The notes beneath the pieces are model-generated. The model was not told where the DNA came from. It worked only from the letters and a program-made list of their open reading frames with translations, and searched no databases. Shown in pieces: positions 54,417 to 63,725 of a stretch of 64,000 bases of DNA; position 1 is the first letter of the stretch; each line of letters starts with the position of its first letter. Location of the stretch: assembly GCF_002920635.1 (NCBI RefSeq), contig NZ_PQSR01000021.1, forward strand, positions 1-64,000. Reading direction: 5' to 3'. Made by a program: the position numbers and the translations under genes. The DNA is from Streptomyces sp. Ru72 (GTDB lineage: Bacteria > Actinomycetota > Actinomycetes > Streptomycetales > Streptomycetaceae).

Positions 54417-55156
54417 CCGACCTCCGCCCCAAGAGGCTCCTCGGCAAGATCGTCGTGGTCACCGGCGCCGCCCGCGGCCAGGGCGCCGCCGAGGCCGAGG
54501 CGCTGACCCGCGAGGGCGCCCGGGTCATCGCCACCGACGTGACCGAGGCACCTGGCTGCCGTCGGCTCGACGTCACCAGCGAGAAGGACTGGGCCGAACT
54601 CGCCGCCGAACTCGGGGAGTCGTACGGACAGGTGCACGGCCTGGTCAACAACGCCGGTGTCACCTGGCGTGTCCGCCTCGACGCCGTACGCCCCGAGGAC
54701 ATGGCCCGCGTCCACGCGGTCAACGTCACCGGACCGCTCCTGGGCATCCAGCACCTGGCACCGCTGATGCGCACGGGGGCATCCATCGTGAACGTCGGCT
54801 CCTCGGCGGCACTGACCGCCCACTACCCGGTCGCCTACACCGCCAGCAAATGGGCACTGCGCGGCCTGTCGGCCACCGCCGCCATGGAACTGGGGCCACG
54901 CGGCATCCGCGTGAACACCGTCCACCCCGGCTTCATCGAGACCGAGATGACCGCCTCAGCCGCGCCCGCCTTCCGCGAGGCCAACATCGCCGGGACACCA
55001 CTCGGCCGCACCGGAACCGTCGACGACGTCACCCCGCTCGTCAGCTTCCTTCTCTCCGACGAGTCGTCCTTCATCACCGGAGCCGAGATCCCCGTGGACG
55101 GCGGCCTCACCGCGCACGGCGGCGCCAAGCCGATCTCGGACGCGGTACGCAACTAG
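54413..55156 (+). CDS. Short-chain dehydrogenase/reductase
   Basis: A 247-residue classical SDR. The nucleotide-binding motif is VVVTGAARGQGAAEAEAL, followed by NNAGV, the catalytic Ser in VNVGSSAAL and YTASKWALRG (YxxxK). An Asp after the second strand (VIATDV) favours NAD over NADP. FITGAEIPVDGGLTAHGG closes the fold. As the last gene of the operon it could oxidise a dihydrodiol or hydroxy-acid intermediate or reduce a keto product; no choice is possible. The GTG start overlaps the preceding stop. Confidence 0.87.
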   Translation: MTDLRPKRLLGKIVVVTGAARGQGAAEAEALTREGARVIATDVTEAPGCRRLDVTSEKDWAELAAELGESYGQVHGLVNNAGVTWRVRLDAVRPEDMARVHAVNVTGPLLGIQHLAPLMRTGASIVNVGSSAALTAHYPVAYTASKWALRGLSATAAMELGPRGIRVNTVHPGFIETEMTASAAPAFREANIAGTPLGRTGTVDDVTPLVSFLLSDESSFITGAEIPVDGGLTAHGGAKPISDAVRN

Positions 55157-55271
55157 CAGCTGTCCGGCCGATCACAGTCGTGGGCGGTCCGGCATGATGC
55201 CGGGGCGAGCATCATCGTCGAGTTCTTCGCGGCTCCGGACGGTCCAGGCCCTCATCTCCAGCACCACCTCC

Positions 55272-55486
55272 CACCAGGCGGGCGACCGGGCTCTGCCACG
55301 GTGTCTCGCCCTGGAGTTCCCTCTCTTCGGCCCCCTTTGGTGCGGGTGCCGGCGGTGGATCAGTACGGGCGCCGGCCGCATGTCGGTGCGCGCGGACGAT
55401 GGTGGAGTCAACCGGGACGTCCCAGTCGATCTCGCCCGCCTCGTCGGCCGCGGCCCGGACCTGCTGGAGCAGACGTTCCCAGTCGT
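55272..55486 (-). pseudogene. IS5-family transposase internal fragment
   Basis: The strand reads NDWERLLQQVRAAADEAGEI then DWDVPVDSTIVRAHRHAAGA and an APKGAEEGTPGRD-like stretch. This is the region around the first catalytic Asp (VDSTIVRAH) of an IS5-family transposase of a different subgroup from the intact one here. It begins immediately downstream of the alpha/beta-hydrolase stop and fades out near 55272. The rest of the stretch from 55157 holds no gene. Confidence 0.66.
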
Positions 55487-56203
55487 TCAGGTCGTCGCCC
55501 GTACCGCGTCGCGGATGAGTTCGGCGACGTCTGTGGGGTGGGAGAGGGGGACGGCGTGTGCGGCGTCACCGATTGCGAGGAGTGTCGCTTCGGCTCGTCT
55601 GGCGCAGAAGCGCACGGCTTCGGGGCTGATGGCCGGGTCGGCGCCGGCCAGCAGCATCCAGGACGGTCGCGTTTTCCATGCTGCGGCCGGTGCGGACTCG
55701 GTGCAGGCCGTGGCGGCCACGGGACGCTGGGCCACGGCCATGACCTGGGTGAGGGCGGCGGGGAGGTCCGCGAAGACGGCTTGGAACGCTTCGGTGCTGA
55801 TGGTGAGTTCGGTTGAGGGCCGGCCTGTGCAGAGCGGGTGGGAGATCTCTTCGAGGTGGTCGGCCAGGGTGGAGGAGGTGGGGAAGCGCCTTTGCAGGTC
55901 GCGCACGCTTTCTCCTTCGTCCGGGGCGTATGCCGCGATGTAAACCAGTCCGACCACGTTCGGCGCCGTGCCGGCGGCGGAGATGACGGTGCCGCCGTAC
56001 GCGTGGCCGACGAGGACGACGGGGCCGTCGATCTGCGTGGCGACGGAGGAGATGTACGAGGCATCGGCTGCCAGGCCCCTGAGGGGGTTGGCAGCGGCTA
56101 TCACCGGGATGGCATGGTGCTGCAGATGTGCGATGACGCGGAACCAGATGCTCGCGTCGGTGAAGGCCCCGTGGAGAAGAAGGGCGGTAGGAGTCGTGAC
56201 CAC
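55487..56203 (-). CDS. Alpha/beta hydrolase-fold protein with Ala at the nucleophile position
   Basis: A 238-residue protein. PTALLLHGAFTDASIWFRVI has the oxyanion-hole HG, and PVVLVGHAYGGTVISAAGT is the nucleophile elbow, in which the usual Ser of GHSYGG is Ala68. SWMLLAGADPAISPEAVRFC holds the acid position, and IGDAAHAVPLSHPTDVAELI the His. With the Ser gone, classical esterase activity is not expected; a few relatives use other chemistry or act as binding proteins. The GTG at 56203 follows AAGGAG. The transposase fragment abuts its stop codon. The 307-base gap upstream to the AraC gene shows nothing else. Confidence 0.8.
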   Translation of the reverse strand: MVTTPTALLLHGAFTDASIWFRVIAHLQHHAIPVIAAANPLRGLAADASYISSVATQIDGPVVLVGHAYGGTVISAAGTAPNVVGLVYIAAYAPDEGESVRDLQRRFPTSSTLADHLEEISHPLCTGRPSTELTISTEAFQAVFADLPAALTQVMAVAQRPVAATACTESAPAAAWKTRPSWMLLAGADPAISPEAVRFCARRAEATLLAIGDAAHAVPLSHPTDVAELIRDAVRATT

Positions 56204-56510
56204 GTCACTCCTTGGCGTGGGTGGGGGGAACAGCACCTGCAGGTGGCATGACCGGCGGGCGGCGAGTCCGGGCTTTCCGGGTGGTCAAGGTTCAGCGGCG
56301 ACCGGCGGGCGCAGCGCAGACAGTGAGGCGTGCCGCTGCCCCGTTGATGGGGAGCCGACAGGCGCGGCCGCCTCGCTGCGGCGACTTCAGGCTGGGATCT
56401 GACGGCGCTGCCGATGCTCTGTCCGCGCACCGATCGGTTCCTGGCGGGCGGCTAGGAGCGTCACCATCGTGCGCAGCATGGACGTTCCTCATGATCCCGA
56501 TCGCAGTGGG

Positions 56511-57503
56511 CTACAGCTGTCGGGAGGTGCGCCACTCGGTGGGGGAGACGCCGTACTGAACGCGGAACGCTCTGCTGAAGTGAGAGGCGCTGGCGAAACC
56601 GTACTGATGTGCCACGACGGCGATCGTCCTGTTCTTGTGGCGGGTCATGTCGCGTCGGCTCGCCTCCAGCCGGCGCTGCCGGATGAAGCCGCTCACCGTG
56701 GTGCTTTCGCCTTCGAAGAGCTTGTGAAGGTAGCGCGGCGAGATGTGATGGGCGCGGGCGATCATCGCAGGGCAGAGCGCGGGATCGGTGAGGTGCTCGT
56801 CGATGAACGTCTGGATGCGTCCCAGCAGGGCACGGCTGCCCCCGCCCGGAGGTCCCGCGGGTGCGCTGCCGAGCCGTTCGTCCATGAGCGTGGCGAGCAG
56901 GTTCAGCGTGGTGTGGGCCACCTGCTCCCGGGTGCGCGAGGAAAGCGTGCCGGCCTTGTCGACGAGCCTGGTGATGAATGGAGACATCAGTGTCCCCACC
57001 GGTGTGCCGGGGCCGAGGGTGGTGGCTGTGATGTCGGCTGTCTGCTGCTCGCTCAGTCCCAGATCACGTCGGCGCAGGACGAGAGAACGAGCCTGGAACG
57101 ACTGCGGGATGTCCAGGCGGAGCGGGCGCGCCGTGTCGTAGACGACGACGTCTCCCGGCCCGAACGTGTTGCTCCGGCCGTCCTGCTCGACCCTGGCCAC
57201 ACCGGTCACCAGCACGTTGACGACCACGTGCTCCTGTTCCACCACGGTGGCGATGTGCCGGGAGCTGCGCCGTACGGACAGTCGGTCGCCGGTCACGGTG
57301 ACAGTTCGCAGGGGTCCGAGCGGTGTGGCGCGGAGCGTGCCCGAGTACGCCACGTCCGGGACGGAGAGATCCACGGTTCCGAAGGTCCGGGACCAGGCGT
57401 CGCGCCAGTAGCAATGCCGCTCCGCACCGGGCGGCAGGGCGTCGGTGGTGTAGAAGCTGTCCGCGCCGTCGCGCGTGTGAGGGACAGACGGAAGCAGAGG
57501 CAT
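56511..57503 (-). CDS. AraC-family transcriptional regulator
   Basis: A 330-residue regulator. The N-terminal 200 residues match the AraC-binding-like domain (cupin type): SVRRSSRHIATVVEQEHVVV, NTFGPGDVVVYDTARPLRLD. The C-terminal domain has two helix-turn-helix motifs, MIARAHHISPRYLHKLFEGE and AVVAHQYGFASASHFSRAFR, followed by the family ending YGVSPTEWR. The layout resembles NphR/FeaR-type activators of catabolic genes. The ATG at 57503 follows GAAAGGAGA. Its target could be the adjacent alpha/beta hydrolase gene on the same strand or genes elsewhere. Confidence 0.88.
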   Translation of the reverse strand: MPLLPSVPHTRDGADSFYTTDALPPGAERHCYWRDAWSRTFGTVDLSVPDVAYSGTLRATPLGPLRTVTVTGDRLSVRRSSRHIATVVEQEHVVVNVLVTGVARVEQDGRSNTFGPGDVVVYDTARPLRLDIPQSFQARSLVLRRRDLGLSEQQTADITATTLGPGTPVGTLMSPFITRLVDKAGTLSSRTREQVAHTTLNLLATLMDERLGSAPAGPPGGGSRALLGRIQTFIDEHLTDPALCPAMIARAHHISPRYLHKLFEGESTTVSGFIRQRRLEASRRDMTRHKNRTIAVVAHQYGFASASHFSRAFRVQYGVSPTEWRTSRQL

Positions 57504-57606
57504 GAAGTCGTCTCCTTTCCTTTCAGACGATCTTCACGACACGCGCATACCGTGGGCTTCACACGATCCGCACTGATTGAGGAAGCGGTTGTGGGATACG
57601 AAGCGA

Positions 57607-60429
57607 TTACTGAGCGTGTTCCCGCTGGTCGGCCAGTTGAGCGAGTTCGACGCGCGACGTGATGCCGAGCTTGTTGAAGGCGTGCCGCAGGTGCGAACTG
57701 ACCGTGTGCGGGGAGATGCCCAGGTGTTCGGCGGTCCGGCCGTTCGTCAGTCCTTGGGCCACCAGACGGACCACCGCCACCTCCGAAGCGGTCAGTTCGG
57801 GCCAGGCGGCGGCGAGCCTCTGGGACGATGTACGGCGCCGAGGGGCTCCGATGGCACGCAGGCGGCGGCGGACGCGCGCGGCATCCCGCTCTGCGCCCGC
57901 TCGCGTGTAGAGGTTGAGCGCGGCGTCCAGGTGCGGGACGGCCTCGGCGGTGTGCCGCGAGGCGAGCTTTCGGCCCGCGTCTTCGAGCGCGGAGGCTTTG
58001 GGCAGCAGCCGGGAAATGCCCTCGTACAGCTCGACAGCGCGCAACAGGGCGGCGAGGTCGTTGTCGAGCAACCCGCGGGCGTGCGTGGCGGCAGCAGCCA
58101 GGATCGGGAAGCGGGGATTGCGCTCCGCCCGGAGCTCGGCTGCCCGTACCGCTTCGGCGGCGGGCTCGGTCGCGCCTGCCCGCAGTGCCATGCGGACGAA
58201 GACGACCGTGTCGGCGGGATCGTCGGGACTCGCCAACGAGGGACCCACCACGCCGAACGTGCTGACCGCCTCGGACAGGACTTCCATGGCCTGATCGGGA
58301 CGGCCCTCGTAGTCCGCGACCAGCGCCAGCAGCCAAGAGCCCACATTGCGCACCAGGAGAGCCGGATCGGCGATCATGCGGTGTCGCACCTGGGCGGCAT
58401 GGGCCCGGACCGCCTCGTGGTCGTCGGTGTGCAGGGCGACACGCAGGAGCGTGTAGAGGACGGTCGCATCGGCGAAGTTGCCCAGGCCGAGGTCCTGGGC
58501 CATGGCCGCGGTCGCTTCGGCTTCTGCCCGTGCGTCCTCCAGCCGGCCGGCGTCCAGAAGGACCCGGCACCGGTTGCTCAGCCACAGGCTCATCGCTGCG
58601 GCCTGTCCCTGCCGCCGCGTCTCGCGGATGCCGGAAGCGGACTCCTCCAGTGCCTCCTCCACGCGGCCCGCCGCGTTCAGCAAGAACGCCTTCCACAGGG
58701 CCTCCGGCACCCACAACGAGTTCGCGATACCCACGTCGGCGGCCAGGGAAGCCGCCTCCTCGGCGAGGCCGAAGGCCCTGTCCCAGTCCATCCGGTAGAA
58801 CCACACGACCGAATCGACCGCGACCGCAGTCGCCCGGGCAACCCGGTCCCCGGCCTCAGCGGCGGCGTCCAGGGCCTCGGCCACCGCGTCGGCGGTCGCC
58901 TGGAAGTCCCCGACCATCGAGAGGTTCAGGCACTCCAGAGCCAGCAGTTGGGCCCGCAACGTGGGTGCCACGCCGGGCAGCGAGGCTCCGGCACGCGCCT
59001 GCCGGACGGCCTCGGTGAAGTCGTACTGGCTGGACACCCGGGCGAGCCCCAGACGGACTTGTGCCTCGGCCTCCGGCAACATGGTTCCGGGCAGCGCGGC
59101 GGCGGCGAGTTCCCGGCCCTGAGCTGCCTGGCCGGCCTGCCAGGACAGCAGTACCGTCTCCGCGATGATCAGGGGACGCTCAGCGGCCGACCCGACCGTG
59201 AGTTCCAGGGCGCGGCGGCTGAGTTCCAGGGCCGACGACGCAGCAGACGCCGACAATTCCGCAGCGGCCTGCCGCAGCAGCTTCACAGCTGCCCAGTCGC
59301 CTGCCTCGGCACTGTCCGCGAGCAGGGCGGCCACCTCGGTCACCGGCGCGCCACGCTGCATCAGGGCGTCGGCCGCATGCCGCCGCACCGCTTTGCGCAC
59401 CGCCACCGGAAGACCGGCCTCGACAGCTTCACGGAACAGGTCGTGACGGAACAGCAGTCGCTCGCCCTCTTCGACGAACAGCGACGCGTCCAGCGCTTCC
59501 TGAACCGGCTCGATCAGTGCCGCGGTCGGCGTGCCGAGCAACTCGGCCAGAAGACCGACGGTGACCGTACGGCCCACCGCGGCGGCGGCCCGTACGACCT
59601 CCCTGGCCGAAGGAGAGAGCTGATCGAGGTGCCGACGCACCGAACTCCGGAAACCCGTCGGCAGGGCCGGCCCCGTCAGCACCGCCAAGCCGTCCGTGAC
59701 GGTCACAGCCTGCTCCTCGCGCATGCTGCGCAACAGCTCCACCACCAACAAGGGCACGCCACCGGCGCGCCGCACCACACCCAAGGTGGCCTCATCGGGC
59801 ACGGCTCCCAGCACATCCTCGGCGATCCCCGCGACTGCGGTCTCCGGCAGCGGACCGAGCGGGAGCCGATGCCCCCCGATGCTCTCCAGGTGATCGATCA
59901 ACGTACGGACGCCCGGCGCGACCGCGGCGCTGCGCACGGTCACCACCCACAGGATCGCGTGCGACGACAACCGGGCCGACAGGGTCCGCAGCGCCAGCAG
60001 TGTCACGTCGTCCAGCCATTGGACATCGTCCATCGTGACCACCAGTGGCGTGTCCAGCGCCACTTGCTCGAGCCGGTCCTGCAGCTCCTGCAGCAGCCAG
60101 AAACGCTGTTCGGGTGCCGCGGCCAGATGCCGCAGTCGGTCCACGTCGAACAACGAACCGGAGCCCGTCGACAGCCCCTCGAGCAGCGGTCCGAGCGGCA
60201 CGAACTGGCCGTCGGGATCCGCGCCTCCCCGGAACAGGCGCAGCCTGCGGTCGACCGCCATGCGCTGCACTTCCGCGAGCAGACGCGTCTTGCCGCTCCC
60301 GGGGGGACCTTCGATGCACACGATGCCGCCACGGCCTTCGGCCAGCGCATCGAAACGTGCACTGAGGAAGGCGAGCTCCTCGTCACGGCCCAGTACACGT
60401 GGTTGCACCCCGACGGCACGAGTCGACAT
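57607..60429 (-). CDS. LAL-type LuxR-family ATPase regulator
   Basis: About 940 residues, the normal size for a large ATP-binding LuxR regulator. The N-terminal ATPase has Walker A IEGPPGSGKTRLL (about 40-51) and Walker B LVVTMDDVQWLDD. A long helical, TPR-like middle (about 330-860) contains many Ala/Leu-rich repeats. The C-terminal LuxR helix-turn-helix is LTASEVAVVRLVAQGLTNGR then TAEHLGISPHTVSSHLRH (about 880-935). The ATG at 60429 starts the conserved part (RAVGVQPRVLGRDEELAFL); no strong ribosome site is seen, and an ATG at 60519 is an alternative. It probably activates a nearby or distant pathway in response to an inducer; the target is unknown. Confidence 0.87.
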   Translation of the reverse strand: MSTRAVGVQPRVLGRDEELAFLSARFDALAEGRGGIVCIEGPPGSGKTRLLAEVQRMAVDRRLRLFRGGADPDGQFVPLGPLLEGLSTGSGSLFDVDRLRHLAAAPEQRFWLLQELQDRLEQVALDTPLVVTMDDVQWLDDVTLLALRTLSARLSSHAILWVVTVRSAAVAPGVRTLIDHLESIGGHRLPLGPLPETAVAGIAEDVLGAVPDEATLGVVRRAGGVPLLVVELLRSMREEQAVTVTDGLAVLTGPALPTGFRSSVRRHLDQLSPSAREVVRAAAAVGRTVTVGLLAELLGTPTAALIEPVQEALDASLFVEEGERLLFRHDLFREAVEAGLPVAVRKAVRRHAADALMQRGAPVTEVAALLADSAEAGDWAAVKLLRQAAAELSASAASSALELSRRALELTVGSAAERPLIIAETVLLSWQAGQAAQGRELAAAALPGTMLPEAEAQVRLGLARVSSQYDFTEAVRQARAGASLPGVAPTLRAQLLALECLNLSMVGDFQATADAVAEALDAAAEAGDRVARATAVAVDSVVWFYRMDWDRAFGLAEEAASLAADVGIANSLWVPEALWKAFLLNAAGRVEEALEESASGIRETRRQGQAAAMSLWLSNRCRVLLDAGRLEDARAEAEATAAMAQDLGLGNFADATVLYTLLRVALHTDDHEAVRAHAAQVRHRMIADPALLVRNVGSWLLALVADYEGRPDQAMEVLSEAVSTFGVVGPSLASPDDPADTVVFVRMALRAGATEPAAEAVRAAELRAERNPRFPILAAAATHARGLLDNDLAALLRAVELYEGISRLLPKASALEDAGRKLASRHTAEAVPHLDAALNLYTRAGAERDAARVRRRLRAIGAPRRRTSSQRLAAAWPELTASEVAVVRLVAQGLTNGRTAEHLGISPHTVSSHLRHAFNKLGITSRVELAQLADQREHAQ

Positions 60430-60893
60430 CAGCGGCTGCAGGAAGCGGTCCAACGCGGTCTCCGTTACACATCGAGGCAGGCACGACAACCGGCGCGCCG
60501 CACGGGTGCAGCATGCCATGCCATCACCCTGGGAAACCGTCCTGATCGGATTTCTGCCGGTTGCATCGCTGGCCGACCGCCACCAGGTGGCGGTCGTCGC
60601 CCAGGTACCGGGGTGCCGCACGAGCTGATCCGCCGGACTGCACGGCGCAGCGATCAGACAGCCGCCGGCCGGGACGAACGCCCGAACCGCCGGCCACGAC
60701 CGCCGCGCACCTCTGAACGTCGCGCACCGTCAGCACTTCGACCGTTGCCCCAGACGACTCGGGCAGTGGTGCAGCGGCAGCACGCCGGATCCGGAGGGTC
60801 CAGCGGGCCGTGGTCGGCGGCTTCCGCAGGTTTCTCGCCGTTCAAGGCCACATGGTCGGCGAGGCCGAGCGCCGTTGGGGAAGGAGGCTGTCA
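60430..60893. other. Divergent intergenic region, no recognised gene
   Basis: About 460 bases between the LAL regulator and the SMI1/KNR4 gene, presumably holding both promoters. Open frames cross it without similarity. GGAAGGAGG at its right end is the ribosome site of the next gene. Confidence 0.5.
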
Positions 60894-62330
60894 GTGCCTC
60901 CCGTGATAATCGCCTCGCCACGTTACCGCGCCGATCGGAGGCACCTGTTGTCCACACTCCATGAGTTCACGACCTGGGAGCCTCTGCTGCACATCCTGCG
61001 ATCCGCTCACACCGCGACGCCGGGCGCTCTGGGCGGTCACGTCGCCGGACGGATCGGCACCCACGCGTACAGCATGCCGATGCCACGGGGCACGATGTTC
61101 ACCATGCACGGGCAGGCGTCCGGCGCGGCGGCCAGACGACCCGAGTTCGACGCCGTGCAGCGGGTGCAGGGCGCGCTGGTGGAGACCGACGCCGACGGCG
61201 CCTCCTTCGTGGCCCGGATGTCCCCGGACGGCCCGGCCGTACTGCACTTGCTCGACTTCGGGCCAGCCGTGGAGCCCGAGGTCAGCGGGCCGCTCCCGGG
61301 TGCGCTCATACTGGTCGAAGGCGCTGTACCCGAGCCCTGGCGCCGGCTGCCCGATCCGGTGCCCGACGCGAAGCCCTCGCCGGCCGCGGATCCGGCAGCA
61401 CTGGAGAGCTTCCTGCGCGAACGCCTCCCCGACGCCATCGGCGCGACCGAGGAGGAGATCGCCACGGCGGAGGCGCGCCTCGGGATACCGCTGCCCGACG
61501 AGCTCAAGGCGCTCTACCGGGTGACGCGGGCCCGGTGGGACGACCCGGCCGACGACGAAGCGATGTGGCACCTCATGGAGACGGTGACCTGCGAACTGCT
61601 CCCCCTGGACGAGCTGTACGTCGCCGACGCGCCCTCCCGGCACTCCCCGTGGCGGTTCGCGGCGATGGAGACGGTCGGTACGCCGCCGGGTGCCGCGGTG
61701 CAGGGGCTGGTCGGATCGCCGGGCTGGATCGTCTTCGGCGACAGCGACGGCGACCGGCTCGCGGTCGACCTGACGCCGGGGCCAGCCGGGCACACGGGGC
61801 AGATCATCGTGCTCAGCCACGAGGAGAGCGTCGGCGCGGGCCTGGTCGCCGGCTCCCTCACAGAACTGATGCTCCGCCTGCCCGTGCAGCGCCGCGCCGC
61901 CCCGCGGACGGAGGAACCGCCTGCCGCGGCCCGGGTCAACATCCGCGGCCTGAAGAGCGTCGAGGCAGCCGCGCACCCCGCGCTGGAAGTCCTGAGCATC
62001 GGCGTTTGGGAGGGCGAACCGCTCAGCCTGGAGCCCGTCGTGGACCTGCCGCGTCTGCGGACCCTTAGCGCCTACCCGGGCACGCTCGCCGACCCGCTGG
62101 AGATCTCCCGGCTCACCGGCCTGGAGTTCCTGGCGCTCTGCCCGCAGGACTGGCGTGTGCTCCTGGACGCCGACATGGTCCCGCGCAGCCTGCTGGCCGC
62201 CGGCATCGAGGTGCGCAACGACGTCGATCCCCTGCCGGTCGTGGACCTCGCCAACGAGATCCTTGCCCGCTGGGACCGCCCCTTGATCACCCGCACCACC
62301 CTGGAGGGCGGCCTCGGCCCCGTGCCGTAG
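60894..62330 (+). CDS. SMI1/KNR4 (SUKH-1) domain protein
   Basis: About 478 residues. The N-terminal 150 residues (LLSTLHEFTTWEPLLHILRS, FVARMSPDGPAVLHLLDFGP) are a Streptomyces-specific extension. An SMI1/KNR4 domain follows at about 180-330, recognisable from IGATEEEIATAEARLGIPLP and DELKALYRVTRA, then PGWIVFGDSDGDRLAVDLTP. The C-terminal part has Leu-rich segments (VVDLPRLRTLSAYPGTLADP) resembling short LRR-like repeats. SUKH proteins are often immunity partners of polymorphic toxins, but large members like this one may be regulators. The GTG at 60894 follows GGAAGGAGG at about 6 bases, better than any alternative. Confidence 0.8.
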   Translation: MPPVIIASPRYRADRRHLLSTLHEFTTWEPLLHILRSAHTATPGALGGHVAGRIGTHAYSMPMPRGTMFTMHGQASGAAARRPEFDAVQRVQGALVETDADGASFVARMSPDGPAVLHLLDFGPAVEPEVSGPLPGALILVEGAVPEPWRRLPDPVPDAKPSPAADPAALESFLRERLPDAIGATEEEIATAEARLGIPLPDELKALYRVTRARWDDPADDEAMWHLMETVTCELLPLDELYVADAPSRHSPWRFAAMETVGTPPGAAVQGLVGSPGWIVFGDSDGDRLAVDLTPGPAGHTGQIIVLSHEESVGAGLVAGSLTELMLRLPVQRRAAPRTEEPPAAARVNIRGLKSVEAAAHPALEVLSIGVWEGEPLSLEPVVDLPRLRTLSAYPGTLADPLEISRLTGLEFLALCPQDWRVLLDADMVPRSLLAAGIEVRNDVDPLPVVDLANEILARWDRPLITRTTLEGGLGPVP

Positions 62331-62833
62331 CCCATGCCGGCCGGGCCAGCGGGGGAACGGCGTCAGCCATGCGCGGGCTACACGGGCCAGTGTGCGCGGC
62401 AACCCCCGTTCTTCCGCTTCTCGCGCGCTAGCCGGTTGTAGCCCTGGCAGATCTTCGAGATCCGGCCGTGCGCGGCGATCACCGCTCGTTGCTTCTACGA
62501 CGGATACCGCATCACGCGACCCGGGCGGGTTTGCTTACCTCTGCCGGCAACTACCAGTTACCGTCGAACATTCATGGGACGCCTTTTAGCGAACGACTAT
62601 CTGCACTGTCTCTGAGCGAGAGCACATGTTGGTGGGTTCCGGCATAACTCGTCGTCCGGAGAGCGCGGGGATATCGGTGAGAAGTAAGAGCACTTGAAGC
62701 GGCGCGGTAGGCGACCCCGGATCGCAGCACCTATGGCCACCTCCTGCCGCCCACTCACTGAGTGGGTGGGCATGGCCCGGCACCACGGATAAGTCGGTGG
62801 CCACACAGTGCACCGTCCGCGTAGCTTCGGGTG
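62331..62833. other. Intergenic region with an unplaced short coding-like segment
   Basis: About 500 bases without a recognised gene. On the minus strand, about 62410-62500, a short frame reads RAVIAAHGRISKICQGYNRL then AREKRKNGG, which looks coding but which I cannot assign. A palindrome lies at 62750-62766. Confidence 0.4.
62750..62766. promoter_or_regulatory. 17-bp perfect palindrome upstream of the kinase-like gene
   Basis: CCCACTCA and TGAGTGGG are perfect 8-base arms around a single C. It lies about 68 bases before the start codon at 62834 and could be a repressor operator. There is no T-run and no gene end close by, so a terminator is less likely. Confidence 0.45.
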
Positions 62834-63511
62834 ATGGCCGAAGAATCCGTTGCCGTTCCCGCTGTTCCCACCCTTCTCTACATCGTCGGGCCGCCTGCCG
62901 TGGGCAAGATGACCGTCGGCCAGGAGATCGCCGGCCGCACGGGGCTTCGCTTGTTCCACAACCACATGGCCATCGAGCCGGTCCTGCGGTTCTTCGACTT
63001 CGGCAGCCCACCGTTCCGGAGGCTCGTCGGTGAGTTCCGGCGGAATCTGATCGAAGAGGTCGCCGCGAGCGATCTGCCTGGCCTGATCTTCACATTCGTA
63101 TGGGCCTTCGACGACCCGGACGATCAGCGCACGCTTGAGGAGTACGCACAGCCGTTCCACCAGCGCGGTGGTCGAGTGATCTACCTTGAACTGGAGGCAG
63201 ACCAAGAGGCGCGCCTGCAACGCAATGAGGGCGCCTCCCGGCTCGAGGAGAAGCCGTCCAAGCGGGACGTCGAGAGATCACGGCGCCTCCTGCTGGAGTT
63301 GGACGGCCAGCTCCGACTCAGCTCGGGCGGAGCGTTCGACCATCGCGCCGACTTCCTACGGATCAACAACACGCATGCGTCACCAGGGGCCGTTGCTGAA
63401 CAAGCCATCGATTACTTCGGGCTCCAGCCGCAGCGGCCTGTGGGTTCCGATCCCGGTTCCGCTGGCACCGGAGGACCGATCGAGGTGACCGGCACCAAAG
63501 TGATCAACTGA
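62834..63511 (+). CDS. P-loop kinase-like protein
   Basis: A 225-residue nucleotide-binding protein. The Walker A loop is LYIVGPPAVGKMTVGQEIAG (Lys25), followed by LFHNHMAIEPVLRFFDFGSP, typical of small shikimate-kinase-like or AAA_18 kinases of unknown substrate. PGLIFTFVWAFDDPDDQRTL holds an acidic Walker B-like strand end, and VIYLELEADQEARLQRNEG then SRLEEKPSKRD form the lid with Arg residues. Such proteins may phosphorylate small molecules, including antibiotics or nucleosides. The ATG at 62834 was preferred over the GTG three bases earlier; no strong ribosome site is seen. Confidence 0.78.
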   Translation: MAEESVAVPAVPTLLYIVGPPAVGKMTVGQEIAGRTGLRLFHNHMAIEPVLRFFDFGSPPFRRLVGEFRRNLIEEVAASDLPGLIFTFVWAFDDPDDQRTLEEYAQPFHQRGGRVIYLELEADQEARLQRNEGASRLEEKPSKRDVERSRRLLLELDGQLRLSSGGAFDHRADFLRINNTHASPGAVAEQAIDYFGLQPQRPVGSDPGSAGTGGPIEVTGTKVIN

Positions 63512-63725
63512 CACGATGGCACGGTACCTGTGCCGCCGGGGTCAGTGGCTGCCAGACGCATGCCCGGTGGTGTCAGATCTCAACGACATCTCACGGCCAT
63601 GTGATCGACAAGTGATGCGCTCTCAGGCTCTGGTCCATTTTGTGGAGCGGTCACACGCTGTCTCTCTCGGCCCGGCCGCTGAGATGATCGCCCTCATACT
63701 TCAGTTGGCGGGAGCTGGGTCTGTC

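Noticed and set aside
57577..60906. A 1109-codon open frame on the plus strand
   Set aside because: It lies opposite the LAL regulator, has no recognisable domain and consists of low-complexity Gly/Arg/Gln-rich sequence, as expected for the antisense of a high-GC gene.
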